A stretch of DNA of 64,000 nt. Source: Botryotinia globosa (Eukaryota; Ascomycota; Leotiomycetes; Helotiales; Sclerotiniaceae). The DNA lies in NCBI GenBank assembly GCA_014898425.1, contig RCSZ01000009.1, positions 1,612,001 to 1,676,000 of the forward strand. Reading direction: 5' to 3'. A program made the translations under genes and the position numbers. The notes beneath the pieces were generated by a model, which was given only the letters and a program-made list of their open reading frames with translations, did not search any database and was not told the origin of the DNA. Numbering within the stretch: position 1 is the stretch's first letter; each line of letters starts with the position of its first letter. This document shows positions 43,940-57,045 of the stretch, piece after piece.

Positions 43940-45534
43940 CTATGAAGATTCTAAAGGTTGGGTAACATCAATACCATAAAGGGAGGCATGTTTCTTGGCC
44001 CATGATCTGGTAAGGATTGAAGCTGGCGGAATGTTAGTCGCAGTCAGGATGTTTGTTTTTTCATACGGAATTACATACCCTTCAAAAATTTCTTGCTAGC
44101 ATACTTCTTGAAGAATGCTTCGTGGGTAACAGGGCGAGCAAGGTAATCAACCATCAATTGGAAGACAGGCTCAATCTCATCCTCGCTGTAACCAGAGTAG
44201 TGAGTCAACATTGGGTCCCATTCACCCTTCTCAAGGATAAGGCGGGCGAGATACATGGATGCAGCAGCGACGTGACTTGGTAGGTACTTCATGAATCGAT
44301 GATCAAGGAGACTGATCTCCATCAAGTACTTGCCCAGAGTGCGGGTCTGGATATCGTAATCATCTGCCTTGGAGATACGTCTCAAGAAGTTCATTGGGTT
44401 GGGATAGCTCAAATCATAGTTGAGAGCACTAAGAACATAACGCTCGGCACTAAGGATCTCTGCTTCGGTAAACCCATCATCGGCGACGTGACGGAAGTTG
44501 GCGACGTGAGGTGAGAGGACTTCTTCGTACTTCGAAGCAATGAACATTGCAGTGACACCAACGAGCTGGAGACGATCAAGTTGAACAACTTTGGTGGAAA
44601 GGAAGCGGTCGATGATGTTGACGGCAAGGAACAAGGTTTCTGGAAGGAGGTGGAAGCGTGTGTGAACTTCAATGAGCCAGTCGACGAGAATGCCACGCAT
44701 CTTCCACTCCAGATCTTCTTGATGTGCCATGTACTTTTCATTGGGCTTGGTAGCAATCTCCAACTTCTTCAAGTACTCGAAAATTTCAACGACATACTCA
44801 GCCACCATCAAGGGGTCATCAGTGTCTTCAGCATCCAAGTCGCGTACACCTTCGGCAAATTCAAGTCTAACAGATTCCTTTGGCTCTGGCTCAACGACAG
44901 CCTCGGCCTCCACCTCGTTCTCTTTTTCCTCGATGACAACTTTGGTTTGCTTTTCGGCTTCAATGTGGACCTTCTTTCGGGATGGTTGTTCGTCTTCAAC
45001 GGGTGCTTCTTCCTTTACCGCGGCAGCTATCGAAGCTGCAGCGGTCTTTCTCTTCATCACTCCAGATCCAGCAGCCTTGCTCAACGACTTCTTGTTTGTA
45101 TCCTTAGCTCCGAGGGCTGAACGTGTACTGTTCTTGGTGACGCCAGTTGGTTGTGAGGCTTTCGAGACTAATCCACTCTTAGCAGCAGGCTTCTTTGCCT
45201 CGACTGCATCTCCTCCCTTGGCAACATTGCTAACATCTCCCAAGGCTGCCCGCTTTCGGGCCGGTTGTGCATTGATAGTTGCTTTTTTGGTTGCGAGTGG
45301 CTTCTTCACGGCACCGGTGACTTCTTCCGTAGTAAATGCTGCAGCTTTAGATCTAGTAAGACGGGTTGTAACACCAGCTACGTTCTCATCGTTCTCATTT
45401 GTAGGAGCCCTACGACTAGTTGCTCGACTCTGTATGCATAACACGATTAGCATTAACCAATTGACAGGTCAATTGAACCGATGCATAGATCTGGAATCAA
45501 ACTATGTGGTCTCTGGGGTACATACAACTGGCAT
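43940..45534 (-). CDS. G2/mitotic B-type cyclin (480 aa)
   Basis: The B-type cyclin (NimE/Cdc13-like) that activates CDK1 at mitosis. Exon 1 is just 9 nt (45534-45526, MPV). Introns follow with GTATGT...ACAG and GTATGT...CCAG; exon 2 is 45429-44079 and exon 3 is 44022-43940. A destruction box RAALGDVSN starts at residue 63. The cyclin N-box from about residue 230 has the signature KMRGILVDWLIEVHTRFHLL, and the C-terminal cyclin fold follows. The stop at 43940 lies beyond the intron; reading through without splicing would end at 44071. The N-terminal third is Lys/Ala-rich and disordered, as usual. It should be nuclear. Confidence 0.93.
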
Positions 45535-45951
45535 ATTTGACGATGTGTTGTTGGATTAACTATTATGTGTGGAGTGTTGTGGAGAGGATGATGGTGGGTC
45601 GCTAAAAAAAGATGATGGTCAGCAAAACGCGGTATAGTGATGTTGGAAAGCGCGTGGTGAATGTTGAGACGACGACATCAAGACGCGAAATATCAACGAC
45701 GTCAAGATGTATGAGGTTAAGGGGATACATACATGACGATGTATTAGACCCTCAATAGAGCCCGACGTGTAATTGACGATATGAAGAATGGGGTTGTGAT
45801 ATATCGACTTTGTTGACAGATGAAGAATTGAACTCGTTTTTTTTTGTTGGAATTGTACACGAAACTGAAGAGCTTGAACGACTGAACAAACAAGATACCG
45901 AAAAGGATTTAAAGCTGGCAAATACCTAAGAGGTTATCAAGAACATGAAGA

Positions 45952-45985
45952 GGTCGAAGGTCGAAGGTCGAAGGTCGAAGGTCGA
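45952..45985. repeat. (GGTCGAA)5 tandem repeat
   Basis: Nearly five perfect 7-bp copies about 420 nt upstream of the cyclin B start codon. Confidence 0.9.
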
Positions 45986-46226
45986 GTTGTCGAATGTATT
46001 GTTTATTTTGGTAGGAAGTGTTGATGTTTATGGGTGGATGTGGGATGTGGATGATGGAGTGAATGAAGTTAAATGTGTGTGAGTGAGAGGGAAGACTTTC
46101 TAAACAGGTTGTCAGAGCTCTTCCAAGGTTGCCAGGCACTCGCTTGTTATGGGTGCAGGTGGGTATTGGATATTTTAGCGTGTTCGTGCTTCCTTTGAAC
46201 CCGTACGGACAGAGCAGGGCGAAAGG

Positions 46227-46247
46227 GATAGATAGATAGATAGATAG
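46227..46247. repeat. (GATA)5 microsatellite
   Basis: Five perfect GATA copies in the divergent intergenic region. GATA-factor sites are possible but repeats of this kind are common. Confidence 0.85.
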
Positions 46248-46361
46248 TAGATATAAGTGAAATTCATGGATGGTTTCAAATTTGACTGAATTAATACAAG
46301 TATCGTGAGTTATTCCAATGGAAATTGACCAAGAGAAGTCGTTGCAATATAATATAATTTA

Positions 46362-46535
46362 CTACGGTATTGACGGTATTTATAGTATTTATAGTATTTA
46401 CGGTATTTATAGTATTTACGGTATTTATAGTATTTACGGTATTTACGGTATTTACGGTATTTACGGTATTTACGGTATTTACGGTATTTACGGTATTTAC
46501 GGTATTTACGGTATTTACGGTATTTACGGTATTTT
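46362..46535. repeat. 9-bp minisatellite (TATTTACGG)n
   Basis: About 19 copies of a 9-bp unit TATTTACGG, with a TATTTATAG variant interspersed in the first half and a homogeneous second half. It is followed by three to four copies of a related TACCATAAT unit up to about 46572. Confidence 0.95.
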
Positions 46536-47225
46536 ATACTGTAATTACCATAATTACCATAATTACCATAATCTAGTTTACCGCCAAATTTGAAGATTTT
46601 TGGTCCGTCACAACAACATCATATCTAGTAGATCCACAATTGACATAACTTTCCTCGAATTGAAACTTTGAGACCAAGTCAAACGCCAAAGCTTTTGTTG
46701 ATTTGCGTTTTCTCCTAGGCAACCACTACGCAACCTGTATCCATTTCCATTTTGGGTGGCTTGGGACCGGGCGCCCGTGTTTCCCGTCTTGCGAGTGTGG
46801 CTGGAATGTGATGTGGCTGGTGATGGAGTCGCACCCTCGCACCTAAGAAAATGTCTGATTGTATCGGTACATATTTCCAGCTGGATGAATTTGAATTGTC
46901 TTGATATTGGGTCAATTCATATCAGATATTGACTTCTCAATATATCAACCATCCTTCATTGTTTTGTATCTTGGGTAAGTTTCATACTCCTTTTCATGCT
47001 TCTACTCTCACACTATATTTCTCATGTAATAAATTATAATTCACCACCACATCCAATACTCAAACTAAACTTAATCGGGAGATAGCCTTTCCGGAAGAAG
47101 TTTGGATACGTTCAAGCACGAACGACATCAACCTTCAAAACTCCCACCCACTGTTTCCGGAGGCTCTCGCCGTGGCGAGAAGATCAATCGAATTGTGGTG
47201 ATCAATTCGATATACAACATACCTC

Positions 47226-48471
47226 ATGTTTCAACCCAGGATACTTGCGCGACAATGTCCAAGGGCAACATGCAATCCTCTACCCATACTTCGAGCCTTC
47301 CCTCGCACATACGCAACGGTCGTCGAACCGGTGCAAGCCGAAGTACCTGCTGCACAAGCTGTAACAGCAGGCTTTGCACCTCCAGTGTCTTCCTCAGATA
47401 GCAGCAGTGCTACTTTTGCTATGCGAACATACAAACCAAGAACGCCTGGTGTCAGACATTTAAAGAGACCTATAAACGATCATCTATGGAAAGGAAGACC
47501 ATTTTTACCCTTGACTTTCGCAAAGAAGGGTCATGGAAAGGGTGGAAGAAACAATAGTGGTCGAGTCACAGTTAGACACCGAGGTGGTGGTCACAAGAGG
47601 AGAATTCGTACTGTCGATTTTCACCGAATGACACCGGGTGTACACACAGTGGAACGTATTGAACATGATCCAGGAAGGAGTGCACATATTGCATTACTGA
47701 ATGAGGAAGCTACTGGTAGGAAGAGTTATATCGTTGCTGCAGAGGGCATGAGAGCTGGAGATAAAGTACAGAGTTATCGAGCCGGTATCCCAAGAGATTT
47801 ATTGGAGAGTATGGGAGGATTCATAGACCCGGGTGTGTTGGCTGCAAAGACTGCTTGGAGAGGAAACTGTTTACCTTTACACATGATTCCTATCGGTACA
47901 ACTGTCTACAATGTTGGTTCCGCAAAAGGAAGAGGTGCTGTCTTCTGTAGAAGTGCAGGAACACATGCGGTTGTGGTGTCTAAAGATGATGAGACATCTA
48001 ACAACGACAAGGGACCAAGATTTGTCACTGTGCGATTGCAGAGTGGCGAGGTGAGAAAGGTCAGTATGCACGCATGTGCAACTGTCGGCATTGCTAGTAA
48101 TCCTCATCATCAACATCGACAACTTGGTAAAGCAGGTCGTTCAAGATGGTTGAACATTAGACCAACAGTCAGAGGTCTTGCTATGAACGCTGGTATGTTT
48201 TCTACTCCAATCACCATATAAGTATGGTACTTAGACTATGAATAGCCGATCATCCACACGGAGGAGGAAGAGGTAAATCGAAGGGTAACGTCGACCCAGT
48301 CAGTCCATGGGGCATGCCGGTATGTATACTATTCTCAGACTTTGAGGATGTCCACTGACATTACTTCACCTATAGGCCAAAGGAGGATACAAAACTAGAA
48401 AGGTTCGCAAGCCCAATAAGTGGGTGGTCACTCCACGTGAAAGAAATCACGGAAAGAGAAGAACAAAGTAG
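47226..48471 (+). CDS. RML2: Mitochondrial large-subunit ribosomal protein uL2m (378 aa)
   Basis: The mitochondrial homologue of ribosomal protein L2, which sits near the peptidyl-transferase centre. Exons are 47226-48192, 48246-48319 and 48376-48471, with introns GTATGT...AATAG and GTATGT...TATAG. A basic N-terminal leader (about residues 1-65) is a likely presequence. The body has [16 protein letters not shown] and the conserved C-terminal [15 protein letters not shown], with the functionally important His of GGGRGK-type loops kept. The exon junction lies within MNA/ADHPHGG. It ends [13 protein letters not shown]. Expected location is the mitochondrial matrix. Confidence 0.95.
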
Positions 48472-50824
48472 AGGTTCAATTAGCATGATATACCTTACAT
48501 TGGAGCTGTTTATGTAGGCTGTAAACTTTCCGTCTTGAAATAGACGCATTCTTTATACATCATGTACAATATCAAATACCGAATAAAGATATGCCTATTG
48601 ACACCCTAAATGCTTGATATGCTGCCTTGCGTGTCAATCTTCATAGTTCTTGATGATCGCTTATCCTTAGTCGCGAGTGAAGGTACTACTGTATGTACAT
48701 ACTAGTACCTGCTTCAGAATGTCCTATGGTCCATTTTGACAGACAGGATGGTATACCTTAGCTTTCAATATTCAAGAACGGTTCAATGTTCGCAACCAAT
48801 TCAGTCTTTTTGACCAATTGAAAGCCTTCGAACAAATTACCACAGCCTTCTCAGAATCCTCTCTATCCCCCTCCACCAAACCCCCACGGTCCGCAATCCC
48901 GATCCATACTCGCCAATGCTATTTCATCTCATCCCACCCACCACCTCCCGATCACCGAGTCAACACCAACACCCTCATCAATACAATCAATACAATCAAT
49001 ACGAGATAAATACCTACGATACATCACAACAAATGCCATAACACCCCTAGCACAAGATAACAATCCGAACTAATCCGAACTAACCCCAACTAACCTCAAC
49101 TAACCTCAACTAAACCAAAGTATAAACTCACCGAATAAACGGCACACAATCCTCTTCCCCTCTTCCCCTCTTCCCTATAACAGATCTTTGCATAGAGCCA
49201 GAGCGCCGCGTGTTTTTATCTGTATTATTCACTAACATAGCACGCATAGGTACCTAGGTACTAGGACTAGGTATACACGCACTATCTCGAATAGCCCTCT
49301 ATTATCATGTAGCTTCTCTAGTTCTTTTCTTGGATTTACTCGCCGAGCATTCTTCTTGTCTATACCTACCTACCTACCTACCTACCCTCTTCGCTCATGC
49401 CAATCTTCATAGTATCTGTAAGTGTAACATCCAATGCGGATAATCCAACACCACACCACACAACACAGCATCACATCAGATAACATAACAACCCACATCG
49501 GCAAACACCTGCATCTCCATCGATACAAAACCCCTCCATCCCGCTATGATCCGAATTCCAAGTAAACAAGCAAGTCACCACAACAAACTCCCCAAGTCAT
49601 CACCTAGGGAGATGGCTAAAATACCCCCACGAAAGCCTTCGCTACAAATACCCAACGTACCATTGATACATATTCCAAGAAAGACTGCATAGAATTACTC
49701 TCTACTCTCTACCCTCTACCCCCTCGTCCTCCTTCATTCTCTCTCCCCTAACTACCAATCACAAAAGCCCCTACTAGGTATCTCCCCTACTTACCAACCA
49801 ACCAGAAAGTCAAACAGACAGACAAACATCTATATAAATAACCAAACCAAAATTCAAAATTCAAACCCCAAACCCAAACCCAAACCCCACAGTCATTCTC
49901 GCTCGAGAAAACCGGAACAAGTCCAAAACTTATCTACCTAGGTACCTAGAGTAAAACTAACCCAACCTTCCATCTTGCCCCCCCTCACCTCCACATATAT
50001 ATCATCATCCGAATTCAGTAGAGTAGAGTAGAGTACAAGATCCCGAATCCCAATCAAACAGAAGCAAGAAAGATAGCTATACATCTATTACTAGGTATAT
50101 ATATACACATAGCAAAGAAGCATACTTACTTACGCAGGGAGTAGTCAAAATTCGAAATCTCAAGTACTTGGAACCTTCCCCAAGATATGAATAACAATTT
50201 CAAGTTCGAAAATCTCCTTCTCCAAGACCGAAAGAGTTCCAATATCCGAATATCCCAAGTGTCTTGAATGTTCAAAATAATCTCATGTTCTACGAGTCCT
50301 TTCTATTTCAGAATGGGTTGGCTGTTTCGAAGCAATCCAATGTTGGACTACAGATGAGCATCCCTCAGTCATTCACCACCTTTCAATCATCAGTCCGCTT
50401 CTTACTGTGCTTGTCAGTTCACGATCCGTGATAATCAGGGCTAGTAAGCATATGGGACATTGAGACTGGGAGTTTTTGTATGAATCTTAGATGTCCAACT
50501 TGGAGATATAAAATCGAATTATTACATTATATATCATACAACTCCTTGCCATCAAGTATATATCCATCCCGTATACTCTATGACATCACCTGCAACCCGA
50601 TTCTGCCCTTGACTCCAGAAGAGTTTCTTATAAGAAAGCCAATATGATATTCCAACGCCAATGTCAATCCAAGCTAAACATTCCTTTCCTCGATTTTCCC
50701 CTGAACCATATTTGTATCCATAGCTAATTCAAAACACATCATATCTTATCGCATTATATCCGAGCAAGCTAAACCTGGACCCGAACTCCATCACTTTATC
50801 AATATCATAAAGTCAGTGAGTGAC
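48472..50824. other. 2.35-kb gene-poor, simple-repeat-rich region between convergent genes
   Basis: No gene is supported on either strand. The plus strand is strikingly pyrimidine/A-rich (C, T and A runs) over about 48830-50000. It has CAACTAACCT repeats near 49070-49120, CCTA runs near 49365-49388 and CCCAAAC repeats near 49865-49890. Long 3' UTRs or noncoding transcription are possible. Confidence 0.45.
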
Positions 50825-53800
50825 TCAATGACCTCCCTCCCATATATCCAGCGGATCCATGGGTCCTAACCCCATCATATGTCTGAATACCCCTTCCCCA
50901 ACCGGCGTCAGCCCCGTTGTAGTCTGATGCGGCCATGGACCTGGAGTTGTATATGTTCTCCCGGGCGTTTCTGGCATACAATATGCTGATGATGATATAC
51001 CTGACCCAGCTGGAATATTATTATATCCCGGGGGTGTTGAGAAAAAGGTGTCCATGAGACGAACTTCGCGATCCGCATCTGGTGCTGGACGAGTTTCATA
51101 GGATCCAGTATTCATAGTAGTCTGCCCATGTTGTATATTAGAAGGTCGGATATCAGACGCGGATTTCAGTGATGTATTGCTGGAAGTATCGCCAGTATTG
51201 GAAGATAGACCTGTTCTCGTGCCAGTACTTGTACCATCGTGGCTGTATGTATTGCCGTTTGGTTCTTTGGTTTGACTAACAGGGACGCCTTGCCTCAGAT
51301 CTCGAGCTTGTGAGTGTTCGTTCAGCCTAGGCCAGCCTCTCTGTTCCACGTCGAAGTTTCGAGGGAATGGATCAACTCTGGGGCTTGTTGAAGTTCTCCT
51401 GATTCCTTGTTCAGTATCGGCAGAAATACTGCGTGATGTTTCCTGAGGGTTCGTAGGACTTTCGTCTATCACTCGGAAGTCATCCGGACCTCCTCCATCT
51501 ATGAATCGCACAATGTTACACCCAGTTTGATCAATGACAGTTGTACCCATTCCGGGCACCCCAGTATCTTTAGATCCCAGCTAGATGCATTAGCTTTACG
51601 AGAATCGAAAGGCGTTGATTTGACATACCAAAGTCTCATTCCAGGATCTATCTTTGAATTTATTATTATTACGCAATCCTATGGCCTCCAAATCAACATC
51701 CAATTGTACAAGAAAGGACTCTGTCAAAGGATTCTTCTTCTTCAAAGAATTCATGGCTTTTAAAAGAAATCTTAGTGAATCTGAAACCGGAGAATCTTTT
51801 AGTGTATCGTCGAGATGTTTAACAAAGACGCGTGCGGCTACGTAGAGACAAAACGATATGAATGGATTCATCTATCGATGGGTTAGTAAGACTTTAAATA
51901 GATGTGTGGATATGTTTCCGCGACGCGCTCACAGTTGATAGATCCATATGCGAGATCATCTGCATGATTCTTGTGATCTCATTGGCAGCACTCATGGCTC
52001 TGATTTTGCTTTCGGCGGCGACAGTGTCAGGTAATCGATTATTTTGAGCTTTGAATATTGCTGCTTGATGTAGGCAGATGGTCGAAGCATGAATATTCAT
52101 GTTTAAAAATACACTATTAGGATTGGCCATCCCGTGAGGTAGTCGGAGGTGAAAAGGTAACGAAAGGGATGTATTTAGGATAATGTTGTCCATGTGTCGG
52201 TGCCGCCTCCAAAATTCCCCATTTAAGTCGTTGTCACGATAATCAGGATCAGAACGATGTAGATGTAGGAGATTTCTTCCAAAGAGTGAGGCCATCAAAA
52301 CAACACCAGCGAATGGCGACAACTTAGAGGCGCCCTGGGGACTCATTGAATCAGACAGAGTTTGCGTTCTTTCCGGCTTACTCAGATTAAAAGCATCCTC
52401 TGAAGATGGCAAGTCCGATGTGATGTCCTTTTCATCGATAGTCATAGGCCAGCCAGTACCGACACTAGCATATCGATCTTCGCAAAAAGCCATCCAGAAA
52501 GTTCTACGCCTTTCTTCTCTTTCTGTCCAATCTCGCGGTGGTGGGAGACACTGCTTGACTTCTAAGCCAGGCTTATCAAGTCTATGCAGACCCATCCTTG
52601 AGTCAATTAGCAGATGAGCTCCGCATAAGCTCTCGCACCTTGGCACTCACATTTGACATAATCTAATGGCAGCTCCAGTGCTCATCCAAGCTCGAGGGAA
52701 GTGCATCATTCTAAATTCGTAAGAAGCTAAAAGAATATGAACCTGTGCATGCGAGACAGAAATTATGCTTTCTCCAAATCCTTTCAACGTATCCATTTCC
52801 ATGTATTTTCGAGCTCGCTGATAGAAGTGGTCTTTGAGATTCATGTATTTTTCTGAGCTAGAGGCTGCCAGCGTCCACATTGCATATCGTAATGAAACTG
52901 GAGGTCGTTGATTTGGCGCACTATGAAATATCGGTTAGATGGAAAGATGTTTAATTTCGAAACAAGAAAATTGCCTACAGATTCATGGCAGCAAGGTACC
53001 GGTATTTGTGGATCATTGGGAGTGAAGGGTGAATATTATCGAAGTAAATTTCATGCCTAGACAATGTAAGCTTATGTGTAGAATAGCCCATCGAAAAACA
53101 TACAACTCGTCAATTACCTCTTGGAGGGGCAACGGTTCCTCAATCCCAAGACCAATCATCTCCCACGTAGATGGAAAGTCATCGAGCCCCATTCCCATAC
53201 CAATAGTGGTCGAGAATTCCATGCCATCCAACGTTGGTTGGGCGTCATTGTTATAGCGCCACCGCTCGCCGTCGACTCCAATATTCGGACTTGGAACGTT
53301 GAGATCTGGGGTAGGGGCGGTCCGCAATCCAGCCCCGCTAGCATTGCTTGTACTTGTACTTGTACTTGTACTTGGACTCGTAGTTGTAGTTGTAGGTTCT
53401 TGTGATTTGAGCAAATTCTCAACTTGTTCTGATAGTATGAGGTATTAGCCCGTATCTAAGAACTATTGAGGCACCAAATACCCCAGATTTTGGGATCCCG
53501 ATGCCCAGAGACTTACTCAATCTTTCTTCTAATGCTTTCACATAGCCACGTTTTGGGCCAGACTTTCTTCGCACAGGATCATAAGCACAATCATGTCCCA
53601 ATCGCGTACAAGTTGAACATCTTGGTTTTGAACCATCGCATTTAAGTTTTCTTTTCCGACATATAATACATGCAATTCTCTTCGGTTTAGGAATTGTCGA
53701 GTCTCCTCCATTTCCATCGATTCCACCCGCCATATTGCCCGTATCTCTCAGACTACTGTTTGGTCTTAAATTGGTTGTTTGTTGCGGAGGATCATTAAAG

Positions 53801-53835
53801 AAGTCCTGGCGGGGTATATTGGAATTCGACGGCAT
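50825..53835 (-). CDS. Zn2Cys6 transcription factor with fungal-specific TF domain (884 aa)
   Basis: A nuclear DNA-binding regulator. Exons are 53835-53517, 53428-53104, 53056-52979, 52920-52651, 52596-51933, 51871-51629 and 51580-50825. All seven join in phase. The binuclear zinc cluster is at residues 56-83, with Cys at 56, 59, 66, 73, 76 and 83 (CX2CX6CX6CX2CX6C). A basic linker, KSGPKRGYVKALEERLKQVE, then looks like a dimerisation coil. A Thr/Ser repeat encoded by an ACTTGT-type microsatellite follows. The fungal_trans domain includes MGLHRLDKPGLEVKQCLPPP and the conserved REERRRTFWMAFCEDRYASV. The C-terminal 240 residues are Ser/Thr/Gly-rich. I cannot name its targets. Confidence 0.92.
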
Positions 53836-55191
53836 TTCACATTGAAGGATGATTCAAACTTTGAAAGAATGGGTTCCCTCCGTATCCAATGCGATCGATC
53901 ATTGACGTCCAGTAAGCCTGCGGGGTGTGGTGTGTCGTCAGAAGTCGTCAGAAGTTGTTATCGCAACGAAATAGTGTCGGAATGATGTGAACAAAGGTGA
54001 CTGACTGCAAAGATGTTTATTGATTCGACTAACAAGGCTATGTTGCAATGTTACAAATGCTTGTCAATGAATGGTGTATATGATAATGAGAATTATGCAA
54101 AGAACAAGCAGCTGCGCTGCTGTGCTTTTCGATAAGAAATTAAAGAAGGGGTGGAGTTAAGATATCGAGATTCGGAAGGAACACTACCGGTAGAACACTA
54201 GAACTTTATCAAGCCTCTTCTAATGTCTGGGTACGGGGTAAATGGTAAATGGTAAATGGTAAATTTATTTTCATAAACTGTCATCAATACTACCCAAGTG
54301 GTGAGGGTCTATACATCCGTATCACGACTACCCACCCATAAGGGTTGGGGTCTATAAAAATGAGGCTATTCCACTACTCTGTAATAAAGGTGGAACCATG
54401 AATGGGAAATGAACCAAGGGAATCATTGCTGACTGTACGAGGTCTACATATTTGGCAACAACAAAATATTAACATCATTGCTTGGCAGCAATACGGAATT
54501 AATTAGCAACGCTTTGTAACAGTTAATCCTAACGCGTTACTCAAGGCATCAGCATTAAAGTCGTTTTCACTCGTAAGCTTAAACAGAACCATGTCCGTGA
54601 ACCCTCCTCACCCCCTTTCACAGCACCATCGACATCTTTAGCAAGAGATGCATATGCATGGCAGACACGCTGCTGCTCGGGTACACATCAGCCTTGTGAA
54701 ATAACCGGATCCAATGAAGCTCGAGAGACAGAGGAGACCCTAGTAGTAATATGGCTGGATGTTGCCCCGACTCACCAACTGGTGCTATACATTCTTCAAG
54801 CGTCTTGTGAAAGTTCATACTTGGGTGACTAAAATGACGTGCAAATGATCCAAGAGGCTAGAGCTAAAAAGTACGGATGTATATGGATCTTGGGTCTTTG
54901 CTCTTTGCTAGTAAACTGTATTCTGACAACATCGCCTCGAATTGCCAAACATATCTTCCTAATTATTCGATATACAAGCTAGTGCCTCGGTAATCGGCGA
55001 GCAAGAAATTTCATACACATGTTCATCCGCATCGTGATGAACACCCGTCACGTTTGTTGTGAGGACAACTTTACGGTGACCTTGCGATCGGATTTCTTGT
55101 CGTTGGTGCCTTCCAGGGCATCCATAACGCTTATCAACCCCTTGCAGAAAGCTTAAAAGCCGGATTTCAAGACCACTGAGATACAGGCCCT
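53836..55191. other. Intergenic region upstream of the transcription factor
   Basis: Probable promoter and leader of the regulator, with a (GGTAAAT)4 repeat, and the 3' flank of the THOC3 gene. A short minus frame at 54618-54818 is unsupported. Confidence 0.4.
54237..54264. repeat. (GGTAAAT)4 tandem repeat
   Basis: Four perfect 7-bp copies about 400 nt upstream of the transcription-factor start codon. Confidence 0.9.
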
Positions 55192-56654
55192 TTACTTTCT
55201 TTCCAAGTCGACTCCAACGATCTTCAAGCCACCGCTTTCCACATATGCTAGAGTATATTTGTTGGGATGCCAGGCTACAACAGGACAAGGGCTGCCTTTG
55301 ACGGTGTACACATGCTCTCCAGTCTCCGTATGAGCAATTTCCAATCCTGTGCCTTCATCGCTACCCCCGACAATATAGCTTCCATCAAAGCTGAAACTTA
55401 TGCTTCTAATAGGGCCCACCATATCAATCAAAGTACGTTGGCATATCCAGTCAGTTGTATCCCAGAGTGCAATTATGGAATCCGAGCCTCCACTAGCCAA
55501 GAACCTAGCTGTTGGCTGCATCTCCACGGAAAGACACGAGGATGTATGCCCATTCAAAGTGAAAGGCTGTGAAGCCTCGAAACTCATGTTAAAGATAGGT
55601 TTGAAATCAGGATAGGATAAAATCTTTATACGGCCCTCTCCCGTCGTGAGAAATATTTTGTCACCGCTCCAGCAGAAAGCAATTTGGTTCGTTTGCACTG
55701 GCTGTTGATGTGAAGCAAGAGGGGTTGATTGTGTTGGGGAAAGTATGTAGATATTATCAGACTATCAATTGATTAGCTCTCGTCTTAAATGTGCAACGGT
55801 AAATCAAGTTCTTTAGAACAGACTCAGGCAATCGTCTCATACAAGGTACCCGATAACTCGGACTAGCAAACCAAACTTGGCTTTTGAATTTTGAAAAGAG
55901 TCCCTAACTGAGAACAGTTGCAGAGTCAGGAAACAATGTAATATCCGAAATGAGCCATCTCAATTTGAATATTTCGAATGCCCCAATTGGACTCCCAACT
56001 CAAAAACTTTTCATCGTGAGACTGCTGTCCAAACTTTTGGATACCTCTTATTCACAGAGAGAGACATACATTTATATATATATCGGTACAAAAATACGTA
56101 CCTTGTTACCAACAATCAGACTCTCGCCGTTCGGATGCCAGACTAATGTGAATGCGTCGCCCAATCCTTTGACTTCGTTGATCACAGCTTTAGTTCTGAC
56201 GTCCCAAAATTTAACAACACCATCGCTGCTTACACTGGCAAGTTCAGCATCTTTTACAGGATTGAATGCCACCTTTTCGATTCCAGCAGTATGGCCGACA
56301 AGTTGAGTAGAGTAGTTCACTGAAGGTCTCTCGGGATTCCATACCCTCAGCGTTTTATCTGCAGCCCCAGTCGCAATCAGCGAACCCAGAGGGTTCCATG
56401 AAATTGTCCTTAGACTGTACAAAGAGTCAGCCAAATGAATACACAGGACCAGTTGGGCGAGTTAAATGCTTCAAGATCACGTGATGTCACAATATTTCCA
56501 TAGAAGAATTGATGGTCATCTGGGTGAGAAGGGCATACCTATGAGAGCCAGAGCCTCTCGTACCAGGGTCGTTGTAAGTTTGGGTCTTTAAAGAGCCAAA
56601 ATATCCGGAGAACTTCTCCTTTGAGAGACTCTGTCGATGGCGGAGGGGTGCCAT
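55192..56654 (-). CDS. THO complex WD40 subunit Tex1/THOC3 (332 aa)
   Basis: A WD-repeat protein of the THO/TREX complex, which couples transcription with mRNA export. Exon 1 (56654-56539) encodes MAPLRHRQSLSKEKFSGYF and onward. The intron is GTATGC...ACAG. Exon 2 is 56414-56102, and exon 3 is 55761-55192. The joins give SLRTISWNPLGSLIATGAADKTLRVW, the first WD repeat typical of THOC3. Later repeats end SVSSDGVVKFWDVRT and ASGGSDSIIALWDTTDW. Intron 2 (56101-55762, GTACGT...ATAG) is 340 nt, long for this genome, but the protein reads smoothly across it. The product is nuclear. Confidence 0.88.
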
Positions 56655-57045
56655 GTTTCTTTAGGGATTTAAGATGTCTGTAGATGCTGAGAATGATATG
56701 TATTATATAATTTTTGAAGACTACTAGGTATCCCGATTAAAAGAGGATATTGAGTAGTATTGTCATGAAAGCTTTGAAAACTTTGAGTTCATGGCTATTG
56801 TGCCTGTGCTTATTATGTTTTATACAATGATATTCGTGTGGATGGAGAACAAGTCGAGAGCTCACCCTCCGGGTATTACCGAAAATTAGCCGCGATTTCA
56901 TTGAAGACAACCCTGTGTGATCATGAGCTTATGATTATTCACCTAGTATTCAGAACATCCAAGAGCAGCTTGCTCAAATTATACGCCAATAACTTCCGCG
57001 GACATGCGATGATGTGGATGCAAATTCCAGTGGCATTGGACAGCC
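56655..57045. promoter_or_regulatory. Divergent intergenic region THOC3 / RIC1
   Basis: Spacer between divergent genes with no other feature seen. Confidence 0.35.

Larger units (their letters stand above)
45535..47225. promoter_or_regulatory. 1.7-kb divergent intergenic region cyclin B / uL2m
   Basis: Contains three tandem repeats (listed separately) and probable promoters and leaders of both genes. Frames seen across the minisatellite encode only simple GIY or TVF repeats and are not genes. Confidence 0.45.

Noticed and set aside
44071..44079. Cyclin B stop codon at 44071 reached by reading through without splicing
   Set aside because: A GTATGT donor at 44078 joins an in-phase last exon (44022-43940) that extends the C-terminus in a plausible way.
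46318..46593. Frames encoding repeated GIY or TVF triplets
   Set aside because: They are only the translation of the 9-bp minisatellite and have no gene context.
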